DNA from: Carboxylicivirga marina
GTDB lineage: Bacteria > Bacteroidota > Bacteroidia > Bacteroidales > Marinilabiliaceae
Length of the DNA stretch: 64,000 bases
Direction: 5' to 3'
Assembly (NCBI RefSeq): GCF_016612505.1
Contig: NZ_JAENRR010000007.1
Coordinates: 1 to 64,000 of the forward strand
Positions 53,282 through 62,920 of this stretch are shown piece by piece. Position 1 is the first letter of the stretch; each line of letters starts with the position of its first letter. Below the pieces are notes generated by a model. It saw only the letters and a list, made by a program, of their open reading frames with translations. It was not told where the DNA came from and did not search any database. The position numbers and the translations under genes were made by a program.

Positions 53282-55525
53282 TTACAATCCTGTATTGTAT
53301 TGCCCATTGCTACTTGGATAAATACACTTCTTTAAATCCTGCTCTGCTTGTTTATCACCCTGTAAGTGCTGCTTAAAAAGTGTCACTAGATGCTTCTTAT
53401 TCGAGCTTAGTTTAGTAGTGCTTGAGATATTTCTTAAATCAATAAAAAAGCTGGTGAAGGTATTCGGTATATCCTTGTTGATAGTGGTATTTAAACAGTG
53501 AGTCTGATGATAAATATGATTGTATTCCCCTTTGTTTTTATCAATGGTAAAAGTCGTGTTTTTCAGATTACTCAATGTAGCCGACTTATCGCACGATATC
53601 AGGCAATCCTCGTCCATTCGTTCTTTTTCGCAACCGATGGTTTGATGAAACAAACACTGGCGACTACTCATCAGCACAATAGGATGAAAAATACTGTAAT
53701 ACAATTGAAAATCATCGGGCCTGGTAATATTTCTGATTTGTTGGCGGTTAATCTCATTGGAGATGAAAGCACCCGCACAATTGAAATTCTCTTGCAGCGT
53801 TAGTAAAGCATACGAATTAACAATATTGAGTTGAGGACCAGCCACCCAATCCACACCCATTTGATTGGCTTCATAGGCAATTCCGGTATTGTCGGTCACC
53901 AGTCGCTGTGGTTGTAGTTGCTGCAGAAAAGCAATGGCATCCCCATAGTCATCGCCAATCAGCACTGTTGGAAACCAGGGAATGAGGCATTTGTGCTTGC
54001 CAAATAAGTCCAATAGTTCGTTTGCTTGATGAGCGATGTGATTGGGTAACTTATAATAGAGATCAACATTGCTATTCTTTAATAACTCTACATCTTCTTC
54101 GGCATCAATTATTACCGAAAGCGTTGGTTCAATTTCCTGAGGCTTTGTTTTGTTGAGTGCTGGCTTAGGCACCGCCACATATGTTTTACGAGAATCATTG
54201 ATAATGTAAAGTAAACGATTCTTTAAGGCCGTTAATTCCTTAAAAGGCAGAAAGGCATTGGACTGTATATCTTTTAAATCGATACTTTCAATAAAATATT
54301 CGGTATCATTTATGGCTTTAAAACGAGTCATCAATTGTTTTTCATCCAATGCTTTAATGCCATGGCTCATCAATCTCACTTCTGAAATTAACTCAAAATG
54401 ATGCTCTGGTGTTTTAACTTCTATTTTTAAGGCACTGCCAACCTGCCCAGATAAAACTAATGCTAAAGGTGCTTTATTGACACTTAAAGCATCTATCTCA
54501 CGCTTAATTCCCTGCCTTAAAAGGCCTTTTTCGCTGTAAAGCGCCTCTTCTGCCCGTGCAATGCCTTCAGTTGAAAAATCATCCTTTAATTTAGCCAAAT
54601 GGGTCGATGAGTAATCACGTGGATTCTCAATAAACATTTGCTGATGAATATCGCCCCTGAGAAAGCCGTTGGTAAAATCGCGGTTAAATACTTTGTAAAG
54701 CATGCCATCTGATGATTCCAATGCTTCATTATTATACCAACGCTTCAGTTGCTTTTGATAGGCCTCAACCACCAGGTACACATAATGGTATTTTTTAATG
54801 CGCCCCTCAATTTTTAGGGAGTCTACTCCCGCCCTTGCCAGCTCAGCGATATCAGCAAAGGCCGAGTTATCTTTCAGGTTTAGCGGAAACTCAATGCCTT
54901 GTGAAGTTGTTTGGTATTGATCGCGACACGGCTGGCTGCAACGACCCCGATTGGCCGAATTACCACCATGCAAAGAACTCATGTAACACAAGCCCGAAAA
55001 TGAAATACAATAAGAGCCGTGCACAAATACTTCGGTGAGCATATTGTGCTGATGGGCCGCGTGTGTTAATTCTGTTATTTCATTGATATTCAATTCACGC
55101 GACAGATTTACACGCGTTGCCTTTAATTGATTCAGAAATTTGATTTGCCCCTCATTATGCGTTGTCATCTGCGTAGAAGCATGTATCATTAAGCTGCTGT
55201 AATACTTATTCAGGATATAGAATAAGCCCAGGTCCTGAATAATGATACCATCGATACTGGTGTTAACCAACTTATTGAGCAAACGGATGAGATCGGGTAT
55301 TTCACTTTCAACAATAATGATATTAAGGGTAATAAACACCTGACACTGGTGCTGATGAGCCAAACGTAAGAGGCCATTTAAATCGTCGAAAGTAATGTTG
55401 GCTGCCCTGTTACGCGCATTAAACTTGTTAAGTCCGCAGTACACAGCATTGGCTCCTGAAGCAATGGCTGCTTTTATCGCATCTATGTCGCCACCAGGGG
55501 CTAATAATTCAATTTTTTGTGCCAT
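53282..55525 (-). CDS. U32 peptidase-family protein (RlhA/TrhP-like)
   Basis: A 747-residue protein starting with the U32 signature ELLAPGGDIDAIKAAIASGANAVYCGLNKFNARNRA and the radical-iron-like cysteine region SFSGLCYMSSLHGG...GRCSQPCRDQY, then DUF3656-type middle sequence. Relatives (RlhA, TrhP) hydroxylate RNA using prephenate-dependent chemistry, so a tRNA or rRNA modification role is more likely than proteolysis. The C-terminal ~150 residues carry extra cysteines (RQCLFHQTIGCEKERMDEDCLISC) and are unusually divergent. Confidence 0.88.
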   Translation of the reverse strand: MAQKIELLAPGGDIDAIKAAIASGANAVYCGLNKFNARNRAANITFDDLNGLLRLAHQHQCQVFITLNIIIVESEIPDLIRLLNKLVNTSIDGIIIQDLGLFYILNKYYSSLMIHASTQMTTHNEGQIKFLNQLKATRVNLSRELNINEITELTHAAHQHNMLTEVFVHGSYCISFSGLCYMSSLHGGNSANRGRCSQPCRDQYQTTSQGIEFPLNLKDNSAFADIAELARAGVDSLKIEGRIKKYHYVYLVVEAYQKQLKRWYNNEALESSDGMLYKVFNRDFTNGFLRGDIHQQMFIENPRDYSSTHLAKLKDDFSTEGIARAEEALYSEKGLLRQGIKREIDALSVNKAPLALVLSGQVGSALKIEVKTPEHHFELISEVRLMSHGIKALDEKQLMTRFKAINDTEYFIESIDLKDIQSNAFLPFKELTALKNRLLYIINDSRKTYVAVPKPALNKTKPQEIEPTLSVIIDAEEDVELLKNSNVDLYYKLPNHIAHQANELLDLFGKHKCLIPWFPTVLIGDDYGDAIAFLQQLQPQRLVTDNTGIAYEANQMGVDWVAGPQLNIVNSYALLTLQENFNCAGAFISNEINRQQIRNITRPDDFQLYYSIFHPIVLMSSRQCLFHQTIGCEKERMDEDCLISCDKSATLSNLKNTTFTIDKNKGEYNHIYHQTHCLNTTINKDIPNTFTSFFIDLRNISSTTKLSSNKKHLVTLFKQHLQGDKQAEQDLKKCIYPSSNGQYNTGL

Positions 55526-55884
55526 CTATTTTTTTGAAAATCAATTAAGATGCGAAGCTAACAAAAAGTTATTCAGGACGGGACGATAATTGGTAAACGA
55601 TATTATATACAATCACCCCCCATCAACTGTGGTATTTAATTCCCATGTAAGTTAGTCATCTCGACTATTTGGTATGCATTACTATCCCAAATAGAGTAAA
55701 CTACGACTTTGCATTTATATTTACTTATGCACCTAACGGGTAGTCGTGGATATTAAAAAAAACGTTTTGTAACAAAAAATGCTTTATTAAAAATTAATTG
55801 AAAGGTATATTTGTAAGCAAGTAGGCATACGAAATATGTATTTAGACTAAAAATAGTGAAATAAATCAATTTAAATTACATCAT
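55526..55884. other. Intergenic region before the hexosaminidase gene
   Basis: This 359-base gap contains no gene. It holds a hairpin (CTATTTGG 55665-55672 with CCAAATAG 55687-55694) and, at 55806-55813, TATATTTG, a -7 promoter box about 70 bases before the hexosaminidase ATG. No riboswitch pattern was recognised. Confidence 0.6.
55806..55813 (+). promoter_or_regulatory. -7 promoter box for the GH20 gene
   Basis: TATATTTG, an exact TAnnTTTG match, about 70 bases before the ATG at 55885. Confidence 0.5.
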
Positions 55885-58191
55885 ATGACTAAGAATTTGT
55901 TACCCATCATTAGCTTGATGGTGCTACTTTTTGCAAGCTGTACTAAGCCAGTAAATGAGTACAATCTAGTACCCTATCCTTCAAGCCTCGAAGAAAAGGA
56001 AGGAACATTTGAAATAAATAACACGACGAAGGTATTGTTCAATGGAAGTGAAAACACACAATTCGTTGCTCAGTTCTTTGCTGATTTTATTTCTCCGGCA
56101 TCTGTCTACAAGCTTGAAGTGGAAAAAACAGAAAGCACTGAATTAACGAAAGGTGCCATTACCTTTATAGAAGATAAACAAATAAAGGGTGCTGAAGGAA
56201 GCTACCAGTTATCCATTACTCCTAATGGTGTTCTAGTCAAAGCCAATAACCCTGTTGGCTTGTTTTACGGCTTTCAAACGATTCGTCAGTTATTACCTGC
56301 TTCAATTGAAAGTAAAGAGCTTAGTAAGGTTAGCTGGCTTCTTCCTGCAACCGAAATCAATGATACACCTCGTTTTTCATACCGCGGCTTACACCTCGAT
56401 GTCGGTCGCCATTTCTATCCGGTTGATTTTATAAAGAAATTTATTGACTTGTTGGCACTTCATAAGATGAATGTATTCCACTGGCATTTGACTGAAGACC
56501 AGGGTTGGCGACTTGAAATTAAAAAATATCCCAAACTAACCGAAGTAGCAGCGTATCGTGATGAAACGCGTGTGGGACATGGCGGCAGTCGCCCTGAAGA
56601 ATATGACGGTAAACGATATGGTGGTTTTTATACTCAGGAAGAAGCTCGTGAAGTTGTAAAATACGCCGCCGAACGACACATTACAGTCATCCCTGAGATT
56701 GAATTACCAGGCCATGCACAGGCTGCCTTGGCCGCCTATCCAGAATTAGGTTGCACAGGCGGACCATATGAAGTAGCTAAAACATGGGGTGTATTTAAGG
56801 AAGTGTATTGTGCAGGAAACGAAAAAACATTTGAATTCCTCGAGAATGTACTGCTTGAAGTGATGGACATATTCCCTTCTGAATATATCCACATTGGTGG
56901 TGATGAGTGCCCTAAAGCACGCTGGAACGAATGTCCGAAATGTAAAGCACGTATGAAAAAAGAGCATTGCGAAGACTCGCATGAGCTGCAAAGCTATTTT
57001 ATAAGTCGAGCAGAGAAGTTTCTGAATAGTCACGGTCGACAAATCATTGGCTGGGACGAAATATTAGAAGGTGGATTGGCTCCAAATGCCACGGTGATGT
57101 CGTGGAGAGGCATCAAAGGCGGTGTGGAAGCAGCTCGCCAAAAGCACAATGTGATTATGACTCCTAACTCGCATGTTTACCTTGATTATTACCAGAATAC
57201 ACCGGCCAGCGAACCACTAGCTATTGGTGGATTTTTACCAATCAGCAAGGTGTACTCTTACAATCCGATACCAGAATCTCTGTCAGCAGAAGAAGCAAAT
57301 TACATTATTGGTGTTCAAGGAAATATATGGACTGAGTATATGCCAACCAGCGAACATGTTGAATACATGGCTTATCCGAGAGCCTGCGCCATTGCTGAAA
57401 TGGGATGGCTGGATTACAGTCAACGTAATTTTGATCAATTCTCCAATCGATTACAAAAACATTTTGAGCGTCTGGATGCATTGAATGTGAATTACTTTAA
57501 CAAGGTCTTATCACCTATTGCATCGGTTGATAAAGTAGAGTTTGTAGAACCAACAACACTTGAACTTCAGAACATTGCAATTGGCACTGAAATCTACTAT
57601 ACCATTGATGGTTCAAAGCCTAACCAAAACTCTAGTGTTTATGTAGGGCCTATCACCTTGTCAGAAGAAGGCATAGTAAAGGCTGTTACCATCAATGAAA
57701 CAGGTGAAACCAGTGAAGTGCTTGAAATTCCGGTTGTTCGTCTTCAATACATTGAGGGGAAAGCTGCCAAAGGCGACAACAAAGGTTTGTCATGTAAAAT
57801 GGCCACAGGCAAATTTAAATCGTGCGCCGATGTCCTTAAAGCCGATGGAAAAAACCTTACTGTAGCGGATGTTCTTATTCCTGAAGAAGCGCCATTCGAT
57901 CACTTTGGCTTGGTATTGGAAGGCATGGTAACCATTACTGAAGAAGGCTTATACCAATTTAGTTTAGGTTCTGATGATGGTTCTCAATTCTATATGAATA
58001 ATGAATTGGTGATTGATAACGATGGTTTCCACGGTATGGCCTACAAGAAAGCCAACCTGGCTCTTAAAACAGGCACATACCCTGTTAAAATTGTTTATTT
58101 TGAAGCAACTGGTGGTGAGAACCTTAAACTACATGTTATAACTCCAGACGGCGAAAAAGTAAGCAGTTTTACTGAATATTTAAGTCACTAG
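55885..58191 (+). CDS. Beta-N-acetylhexosaminidase (GH20) lipoprotein
   Basis: A 768-residue exported enzyme removing terminal N-acetylglucosamine or N-acetylgalactosamine, as in chitin or mucin degradation. Lipobox LLFASC (Cys19) anchors it. It has a GH20b-like N-terminal domain (to about 155), then the catalytic TIM barrel with HIGGDE (residues 336-341, Asp340/Glu341) and WHLTEDQGWRLEIKKYP. It ends in a chitobiase-like C-domain (YTIDGSKPNQNSSVYVGP) and a PA14-like module (FSLGSDDGSQFYMNNELVIDN). A terminator follows. Confidence 0.95.
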   Translation: MTKNLLPIISLMVLLFASCTKPVNEYNLVPYPSSLEEKEGTFEINNTTKVLFNGSENTQFVAQFFADFISPASVYKLEVEKTESTELTKGAITFIEDKQIKGAEGSYQLSITPNGVLVKANNPVGLFYGFQTIRQLLPASIESKELSKVSWLLPATEINDTPRFSYRGLHLDVGRHFYPVDFIKKFIDLLALHKMNVFHWHLTEDQGWRLEIKKYPKLTEVAAYRDETRVGHGGSRPEEYDGKRYGGFYTQEEAREVVKYAAERHITVIPEIELPGHAQAALAAYPELGCTGGPYEVAKTWGVFKEVYCAGNEKTFEFLENVLLEVMDIFPSEYIHIGGDECPKARWNECPKCKARMKKEHCEDSHELQSYFISRAEKFLNSHGRQIIGWDEILEGGLAPNATVMSWRGIKGGVEAARQKHNVIMTPNSHVYLDYYQNTPASEPLAIGGFLPISKVYSYNPIPESLSAEEANYIIGVQGNIWTEYMPTSEHVEYMAYPRACAIAEMGWLDYSQRNFDQFSNRLQKHFERLDALNVNYFNKVLSPIASVDKVEFVEPTTLELQNIAIGTEIYYTIDGSKPNQNSSVYVGPITLSEEGIVKAVTINETGETSEVLEIPVVRLQYIEGKAAKGDNKGLSCKMATGKFKSCADVLKADGKNLTVADVLIPEEAPFDHFGLVLEGMVTITEEGLYQFSLGSDDGSQFYMNNELVIDNDGFHGMAYKKANLALKTGTYPVKIVYFEATGGENLKLHVITPDGEKVSSFTEYLSH

Positions 58192-58214
58192 AAAATTTGT
58201 ATTGAAACAAATAG

Positions 58215-58246
58215 AAAAGCACTTACCAAATGGCAAGTGCTTTTTT
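58215..58246 (+). terminator. Terminator of the GH20 gene
   Basis: AAAAGCACTT (58215-58224) and AAGTGCTTTT (58235-58244) form a 10-bp stem followed by T. Confidence 0.9.
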
Positions 58247-58439
58247 AATAATATAATTCGCGCATTACAGAAATAAGGGTGCACAAAACAATCCCGTCAA
58301 ATAATACCAATTGTTATTCAAATTGAGCCTTAAGCGAAATTTGTATTTACAATGGTAAATGTCGTAGAATCAATAAAGAGCATTGTTGAAGCGCAGTTGA
58401 AAATAAAGCTCATTTTATTGACTAAACGGCATCACTTTC

Positions 58440-59063
58440 CTATTCATTAAATAAAATCGATTTCAACAACAGTTCCTCGCATGCAATAAGGCCTAAATCG
58501 GTTCTTTCGTGGAATTGAACACAAACCGACCGATTGTCTTCTAATTCAATATCAAAATCATTGAGATTAACAGGTTCCAATGTAAGTCCATTCGAAAGCT
58601 CAATTACCCATCCGCATCCATCAAAATTTGTCAAATCTCTTAACACACCTGCATGTGCCTCATCACAATCAGACATAACCAGATTATATCGAACACTACC
58701 ATTATCTTTTTCACTCCATAAGTTTAAATTGTAACCATCAAAACGATAACGATAGTCACCAGATGGAACATATGATGGGCCATAATTAGCAGGAACAATT
58801 AAAAACAAAGTATCAATAAAACTAATGGTTTTATGGTTCACTTCTAAGGTGCCTGCCCCACGGCCGTATGGTAAATTGGTCCACGCTCGGTAAGAACCAT
58901 TTTCAATTGTAAAAGCTACTGTTCCTGAGGTATTATCAGAATTAACCGTATGTAATGTTCCACTAAAAGATGATGTTTTAGTTATATCAAGCAGAAAATG
59001 GGAGTCATCCTTATCGCATGCTATTATCAAGCAGGTGATAAGTATTAGGTAAATCTTTTGCAT
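58440..59063 (-). CDS. Lipoprotein of unknown function
   Basis: A 207-residue protein with a lipobox (CLIIAC, Cys16) after MQKIYLILIT. The rest is beta-rich (GTLHTVNSDNTSGTVAFTIENGSYRAW, LEPVNLNDFDIELED). I start at ATG 59063; the longer frame has no signal peptide. The family is not recognised. It lies 110 bases from the XRE gene on the same strand. Confidence 0.68.
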   Translation of the reverse strand: MQKIYLILITCLIIACDKDDSHFLLDITKTSSFSGTLHTVNSDNTSGTVAFTIENGSYRAWTNLPYGRGAGTLEVNHKTISFIDTLFLIVPANYGPSYVPSGDYRYRFDGYNLNLWSEKDNGSVRYNLVMSDCDEAHAGVLRDLTNFDGCGWVIELSNGLTLEPVNLNDFDIELEDNRSVCVQFHERTDLGLIACEELLLKSILFNE

Positions 59064-59173
59064 ACACAATTTTGATAAAGTACTAATATGAAGACGACTA
59101 TTACATTGGATGGTTGCGTTGTATTGCTGTTGTTCACACAACGACAACATTCAGATGCTAAGTTTGCAAAGGG

Positions 59174-59530
59174 CTAGCCATCACTCTTCTCAATTTCCGA
59201 TTTAATCAGTTGGTTAATACGACTCAAATGCTCAAGTGGAATAGAATTTATCGTTTTGAGCATATCTACCTGCACATCTGATTTCCGAATTTTATGGAGC
59301 GGATGGTCATCAACATGTGCAGAATCTGTAGGCGTCCAAACCATTAGATCATTGGGCGTACATTTAAACAAGAGGCATAATTTTTCAAGCTGTTCTGTGG
59401 TGAGCCGTAAGACACGATTATTCTTAATTTTTGAGGCAAAATTTGCTGAGAAACCAGCTTGTCGAAGAAACTTGAAAGGTTTATCAATACCGCGAGCTTT
59501 CATCACGCGTGTAAAATCATATTCTAACAT
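59174..59530 (-). CDS. XRE-family helix-turn-helix regulator
   Basis: A 118-residue DNA-binding protein with a Cro/C1-type HTH near residues 5-62 (QAGFSANFASKIKNNRVLRLTTEQLEKLCLLFKCTPNDL) and a short helical tail. It could regulate the lipoprotein gene downstream or itself. No toxin gene is paired with it, so an antitoxin role is not supported. An 11-bp-arm palindrome lies about 165 bases upstream of its start. Confidence 0.85.
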   Translation of the reverse strand: MLEYDFTRVMKARGIDKPFKFLRQAGFSANFASKIKNNRVLRLTTEQLEKLCLLFKCTPNDLMVWTPTDSAHVDDHPLHKIRKSDVQVDMLKTINSIPLEHLSRINQLIKSEIEKSDG

Positions 59531-60040
59531 CTTAAGGATAAATTGGTTATTATTATTTTAAAAATAAGTATTTATTTCGGTGATTAAAATATCTGTCTGG
59601 AAAATAATATCTTTCATTCTTTCAATAATATTAATCATTGCGCGATGATGATTTCTTATTCAGTCAACGTATTTCATTAACCGGTAAGTCATATTATCTA
59701 TTATATCAATTATAATAGATATTAAAGAACTGTTAATTCGCATTGAAGAAAGTAGAGTTCTCTATAACGCAAACTTATATGGCAAAAGAAGTAATTATAG
59801 GATGCCCTCTTAATCTGCGATATAAATTAACGTGAGTTCGATGAAAATAATTAGCCTAATTGGCTGAATGCCAAATTTAAGTCAGCCTAATGCAACGCAT
59901 TCGGTTTGACACACTTTGCAATCCTTCGCCTTGAAAAGGCCGCTTAATAATAAGCTGGGCTTACAGCCCTATTTATAAACCTTATAACCTTGCATTGGGC
60001 ATGCATAAACCGACCTTTCAGTGTGAGAAATACGTCGTAA
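59531..60040. other. 510-base intergenic region with palindrome
   Basis: No gene is credible. It contains a perfect palindrome (59695-59721), a shorter AAATAA/TTATTT repeat near 59562-59577 close to the XRE start, and a slightly GC-richer tail (about 59870-60010) with a repeat of AGCCTAAT (59853 and 59884) and GGGCT/AGCCC hairpin near 59957. The tail may be a degenerate intergenic repeat. Confidence 0.5.
59695..59721. repeat. Perfect AT-only-arm palindrome
   Basis: TATCTATTATA (59695-59705) is exactly complementary to TATAATAGATA (59711-59721) around loop TCAAT, an 11-bp stem. It is a candidate operator for the XRE regulator 165 bases away, but AT-rich background makes chance possible. Confidence 0.45.
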
Positions 60041-60682
60041 TCAAGTTTTAGCATCACTGGCAATAACACTTCTTTGTCCACTAAAATTGATATTAATGCT
60101 CAGGTGCAGCAGGTAATTCGTATGCCGGTGTTGAAAATCGTGTCCTATACCTGTACCAAGCACAGGACTAAACAATTGGTTTGAAAACAAAGCCTGATTA
60201 ATGGAAGCTCCAAGATATGGTAACACATCTGAAGCGCTTTGTCCAAAACCAAAATCATCTTTATTTTTGAAACTGATATAATGAAAACCAAAAGCACCAT
60301 TAAGTGAAGTAGGCAATTGACTGGTGGCATTAAAAATGTAGGATAAACCGCAAGATCCGGAAAATATATTTGCTTTTGAATTAGCAGTGTAAGCCAGTTG
60401 CATGTTGGTGCGCATATATGCTTTATCTGGTTTATAGGGTGATTGATAACCAATGTATAATTGTGGCTTTACTTCTTCACCAATTTGCTGACTGGCCACG
60501 CCCATGGCAAAGCCGCCTGGAAAGACAAAACCCAAACCAACCGAATTAAAACGACCCACTTCATTACTATTGGCATGACCATAGGTTATGGATAACCCAC
60601 CATTTTCCCGGTAAAACTCTTGCTGAGCACTCAACTTAAAAACAAGTAATAACAAGAAGCTTCCTAAAGCAATACTCTTCAT
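60041..60682 (-). CDS. Outer-membrane beta-barrel-like protein
   Basis: A 213-residue exported protein (signal peptide SIALGSFLLLLVFKLSA, then QQEFYRENGG). The sequence has amphipathic strands and glycine turns (GLSITYGHANS, GLGFVFPGGFAMGV, FNGAFGFHYISF) typical of porin-like barrels. I start at ATG 60682; the longer frame adds an unlikely second hydrophobic stretch. The family is not firmly recognised. Confidence 0.68.
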   Translation of the reverse strand: MKSIALGSFLLLLVFKLSAQQEFYRENGGLSITYGHANSNEVGRFNSVGLGFVFPGGFAMGVASQQIGEEVKPQLYIGYQSPYKPDKAYMRTNMQLAYTANSKANIFSGSCGLSYIFNATSQLPTSLNGAFGFHYISFKNKDDFGFGQSASDVLPYLGASINQALFSNQLFSPVLGTGIGHDFQHRHTNYLLHLSININFSGQRSVIASDAKT

Positions 60683-60927
60683 ATTATTCGGGATATAATG
60701 ACAAATAAAAAGGGCGATAATACCAACTGTAAAACCACCCATCATTCAAAAATATATCTTTTATGGCTAAGTACAAGCACATATACTGCATCTTATTTAC
60801 CATTTTAAGCAAGCGTATTATTGAATTCTACAAATTATAGTAAGGCATAACGAAAGGTTAACCGCCTCTTTACAATTCTTGGCTTCTGCCTTAACTTATA
60901 GTATTGTCAAATTAAGAATTATACAAC

Positions 60928-62790
60928 ATGGTTGATAACCATTTCATTTCCAAAGTGACCGATATAATTCTCAACAACATACAAAACGAATTATTCGGCG
61001 TAAACGAATTAGCTCAACAACTACAATTAAGCCGTTCTCAATTATTTCGTAAGGTTAAATCCCAAACAGGTGAGTCGGCTAATTTTCTAATACGTAAAAT
61101 CAGACTCACCGAATCGCTTCGTTTACTAAAAGAACAAGAACTGTCTATTTCCGAAATTGCCTATCAGGTAGGATTTTGCAATCCTTCTTATTTTAATAAA
61201 TGCTTTCATAAGCACTTTGGAATCACACCCGGTGACTTCAAAAAGGACCCAGAAGCCTTAACTGAGCCTACTCAGCATATTGCAAGCAAAAAAAACTATA
61301 GAATAATTACCCTTCTATCCATCATCATTATCTTAGTACTTATATTGCTTACACAACCATTTTTGAATAGAAAATCAGACTCAGAAGAATCTGGCTTACC
61401 GCAATTCACCTCGATAGCTGTACTTCCTCTTTTGGATTTATCCGAATCCCATAGCAAAGAATATTTAGTCTTAGGATTAACCGATGCCATTACTCTTGAA
61501 CTATCAAAATTAAAGGGTTTAAGAGTTATTTCGCGCGGTTCGTCAATGTTATTTCAGGATTCTATTAAGCTATATGCCGACATTGCCAAAAAACTAAACG
61601 TTGAATTACTTTTGGAGGGCTCTGTCATATACGGAAAGGACGGATTACGAGTCACTGTACAACTCATTGAACCATTTCCACATGAAAAACATATTTGGGG
61701 TAATAAATACGATTTTCAGTCTTCTGATATAATTCAATTAGCCGAGAGCATTTCCACTCAAATAGCTGAAGAAATACATGTGGCTATTCATCCTCAACAA
61801 CACGTCAAACGACAAAGTAAAATCAATTCTGAAGCCTATGATTACTACTGTCGAGGAAAATATCTCTGGCAAAAACAAAATCCCAAATCAGTAAAAAAAG
61901 CGATTGAATACCTTAGCAAATCAATAAGTATCGACTCTACCTTTGCTCCTGCCTATATCACCCTTGCAGAATGCTACATTATTATGAACAAACTGATACC
62001 TAATCAGGAGGATAAATTAAGCAACCGAGCCGAAAGCCATATAGCTATTACCCATGCAATCGCTAAAGCATTGTCACTGGATGAATCGTTAGCGGAGGCA
62101 TACATCACAAAAGGGAATATTCTGGGCAAATATGATTGGGATTGGGAAGGAATGAAGTCCATGGCAGAAAAAGGTTTGTTGCTTAACCCAAATAATCCAT
62201 ACGGCCATATTTTATTAACCAAGTATTGGACAACAAAGGGGGATTATAAAAAAGCACTTGAAGAAGCATTGGTAGCTGAAAGACTTGATCCGCTGAACCC
62301 TCATATAAGTTGCCTCTTAGCTGAACGCTATGAATTTACAGGCCAGTATGACTTAGCCATTAAAAAATACAAACAGGTACTCGAGCTCTACCCTGATTAC
62401 GGTTTTGCCTGGAACGGAATTGGTTTTAGCTATTACCTGAAAGGAGAGAGAGAAAAAGCAAAAGAAGCATGGGCAGAACTACACACTATAATGGGCAACC
62501 ATGCTATGGCAGAATATTTCAACGGTCACGACTTTAATACTTCAATTAATTACTGGCTAACACAGGCTACTGGTGGTTCAAAATTATATTGTTCCAATCC
62601 ATCAATAATTGCCATGGCCCATACATTGGTTGATTTGGACGATGGCGTTATTGAATATTTAGATTTGGCACTAAAATTTAAGAATGAAGATTTGCCTATG
62701 CTAATACAAAGTCCTGTTTTTAAACCCTATTACAACCACACACAATTTACAAAAATAGTGGCTGAGCTAGACATTATTATTGAGCGATAA
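60928..62790 (+). CDS. Membrane-bound AraC-type regulator with TolB-like and TPR domains
   Basis: A 620-residue one-component regulator. Residues about 7-105 form an AraC HTH pair (ELAQQLQLSRSQLFRKVKSQTGES, then ISEIAYQVGFCNPSYFNKCFHKHFGITPGDF). A TM helix spans 126-145 (IITLLSIIIILVLILL), placing the DNA-binding part in the cytoplasm. Beyond it lie a TolB/FlgO-like segment (158-290, IAVLPLLDLSESHSKEYLVLGLTDAITLELSKL) and TPR repeats to about 560, presumably periplasmic. CadC-like sensors share this layout but with a different DNA-binding domain. The following gene carries repeats at AraC-like spacing. Confidence 0.9.
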   Translation: MVDNHFISKVTDIILNNIQNELFGVNELAQQLQLSRSQLFRKVKSQTGESANFLIRKIRLTESLRLLKEQELSISEIAYQVGFCNPSYFNKCFHKHFGITPGDFKKDPEALTEPTQHIASKKNYRIITLLSIIIILVLILLTQPFLNRKSDSEESGLPQFTSIAVLPLLDLSESHSKEYLVLGLTDAITLELSKLKGLRVISRGSSMLFQDSIKLYADIAKKLNVELLLEGSVIYGKDGLRVTVQLIEPFPHEKHIWGNKYDFQSSDIIQLAESISTQIAEEIHVAIHPQQHVKRQSKINSEAYDYYCRGKYLWQKQNPKSVKKAIEYLSKSISIDSTFAPAYITLAECYIIMNKLIPNQEDKLSNRAESHIAITHAIAKALSLDESLAEAYITKGNILGKYDWDWEGMKSMAEKGLLLNPNNPYGHILLTKYWTTKGDYKKALEEALVAERLDPLNPHISCLLAERYEFTGQYDLAIKKYKQVLELYPDYGFAWNGIGFSYYLKGEREKAKEAWAELHTIMGNHAMAEYFNGHDFNTSINYWLTQATGGSKLYCSNPSIIAMAHTLVDLDDGVIEYLDLALKFKNEDLPMLIQSPVFKPYYNHTQFTKIVAELDIIIER

Positions 62791-62799
62791 ACAAGCAAT

Positions 62800-62852
62800 A
62801 TGCGCCATAATTGTAACAAATGCGTCATAAATACATCAATATTGCGCTTCAT
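62800..62852 (+). promoter_or_regulatory. Three tandem TGCG repeats before the lipoprotein gene
   Basis: TGCGCCATAA (62801), TGCGTCATAA (62821) and TGCGCTTCAT (62843) are spaced 20 and 22 bases, about two helical turns, the spacing typical of AraC-family half-sites. They sit just upstream of the lipoprotein promoter region and directly after the AraC-type gene. The first two share 9 of 10 bases. Confidence 0.5.
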
Positions 62853-62920
62853 TTGATATGTTATAATCAATCGTCTGAAAGATATTTGTACAAAATATTA
62901 ACCACTTAAAATCAGTACAA

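Noticed and set aside
59174-59530. XRE regulator as an antitoxin
   Set aside because: The adjacent genes encode a lipoprotein and an outer-membrane protein; no toxin-like small gene is paired.
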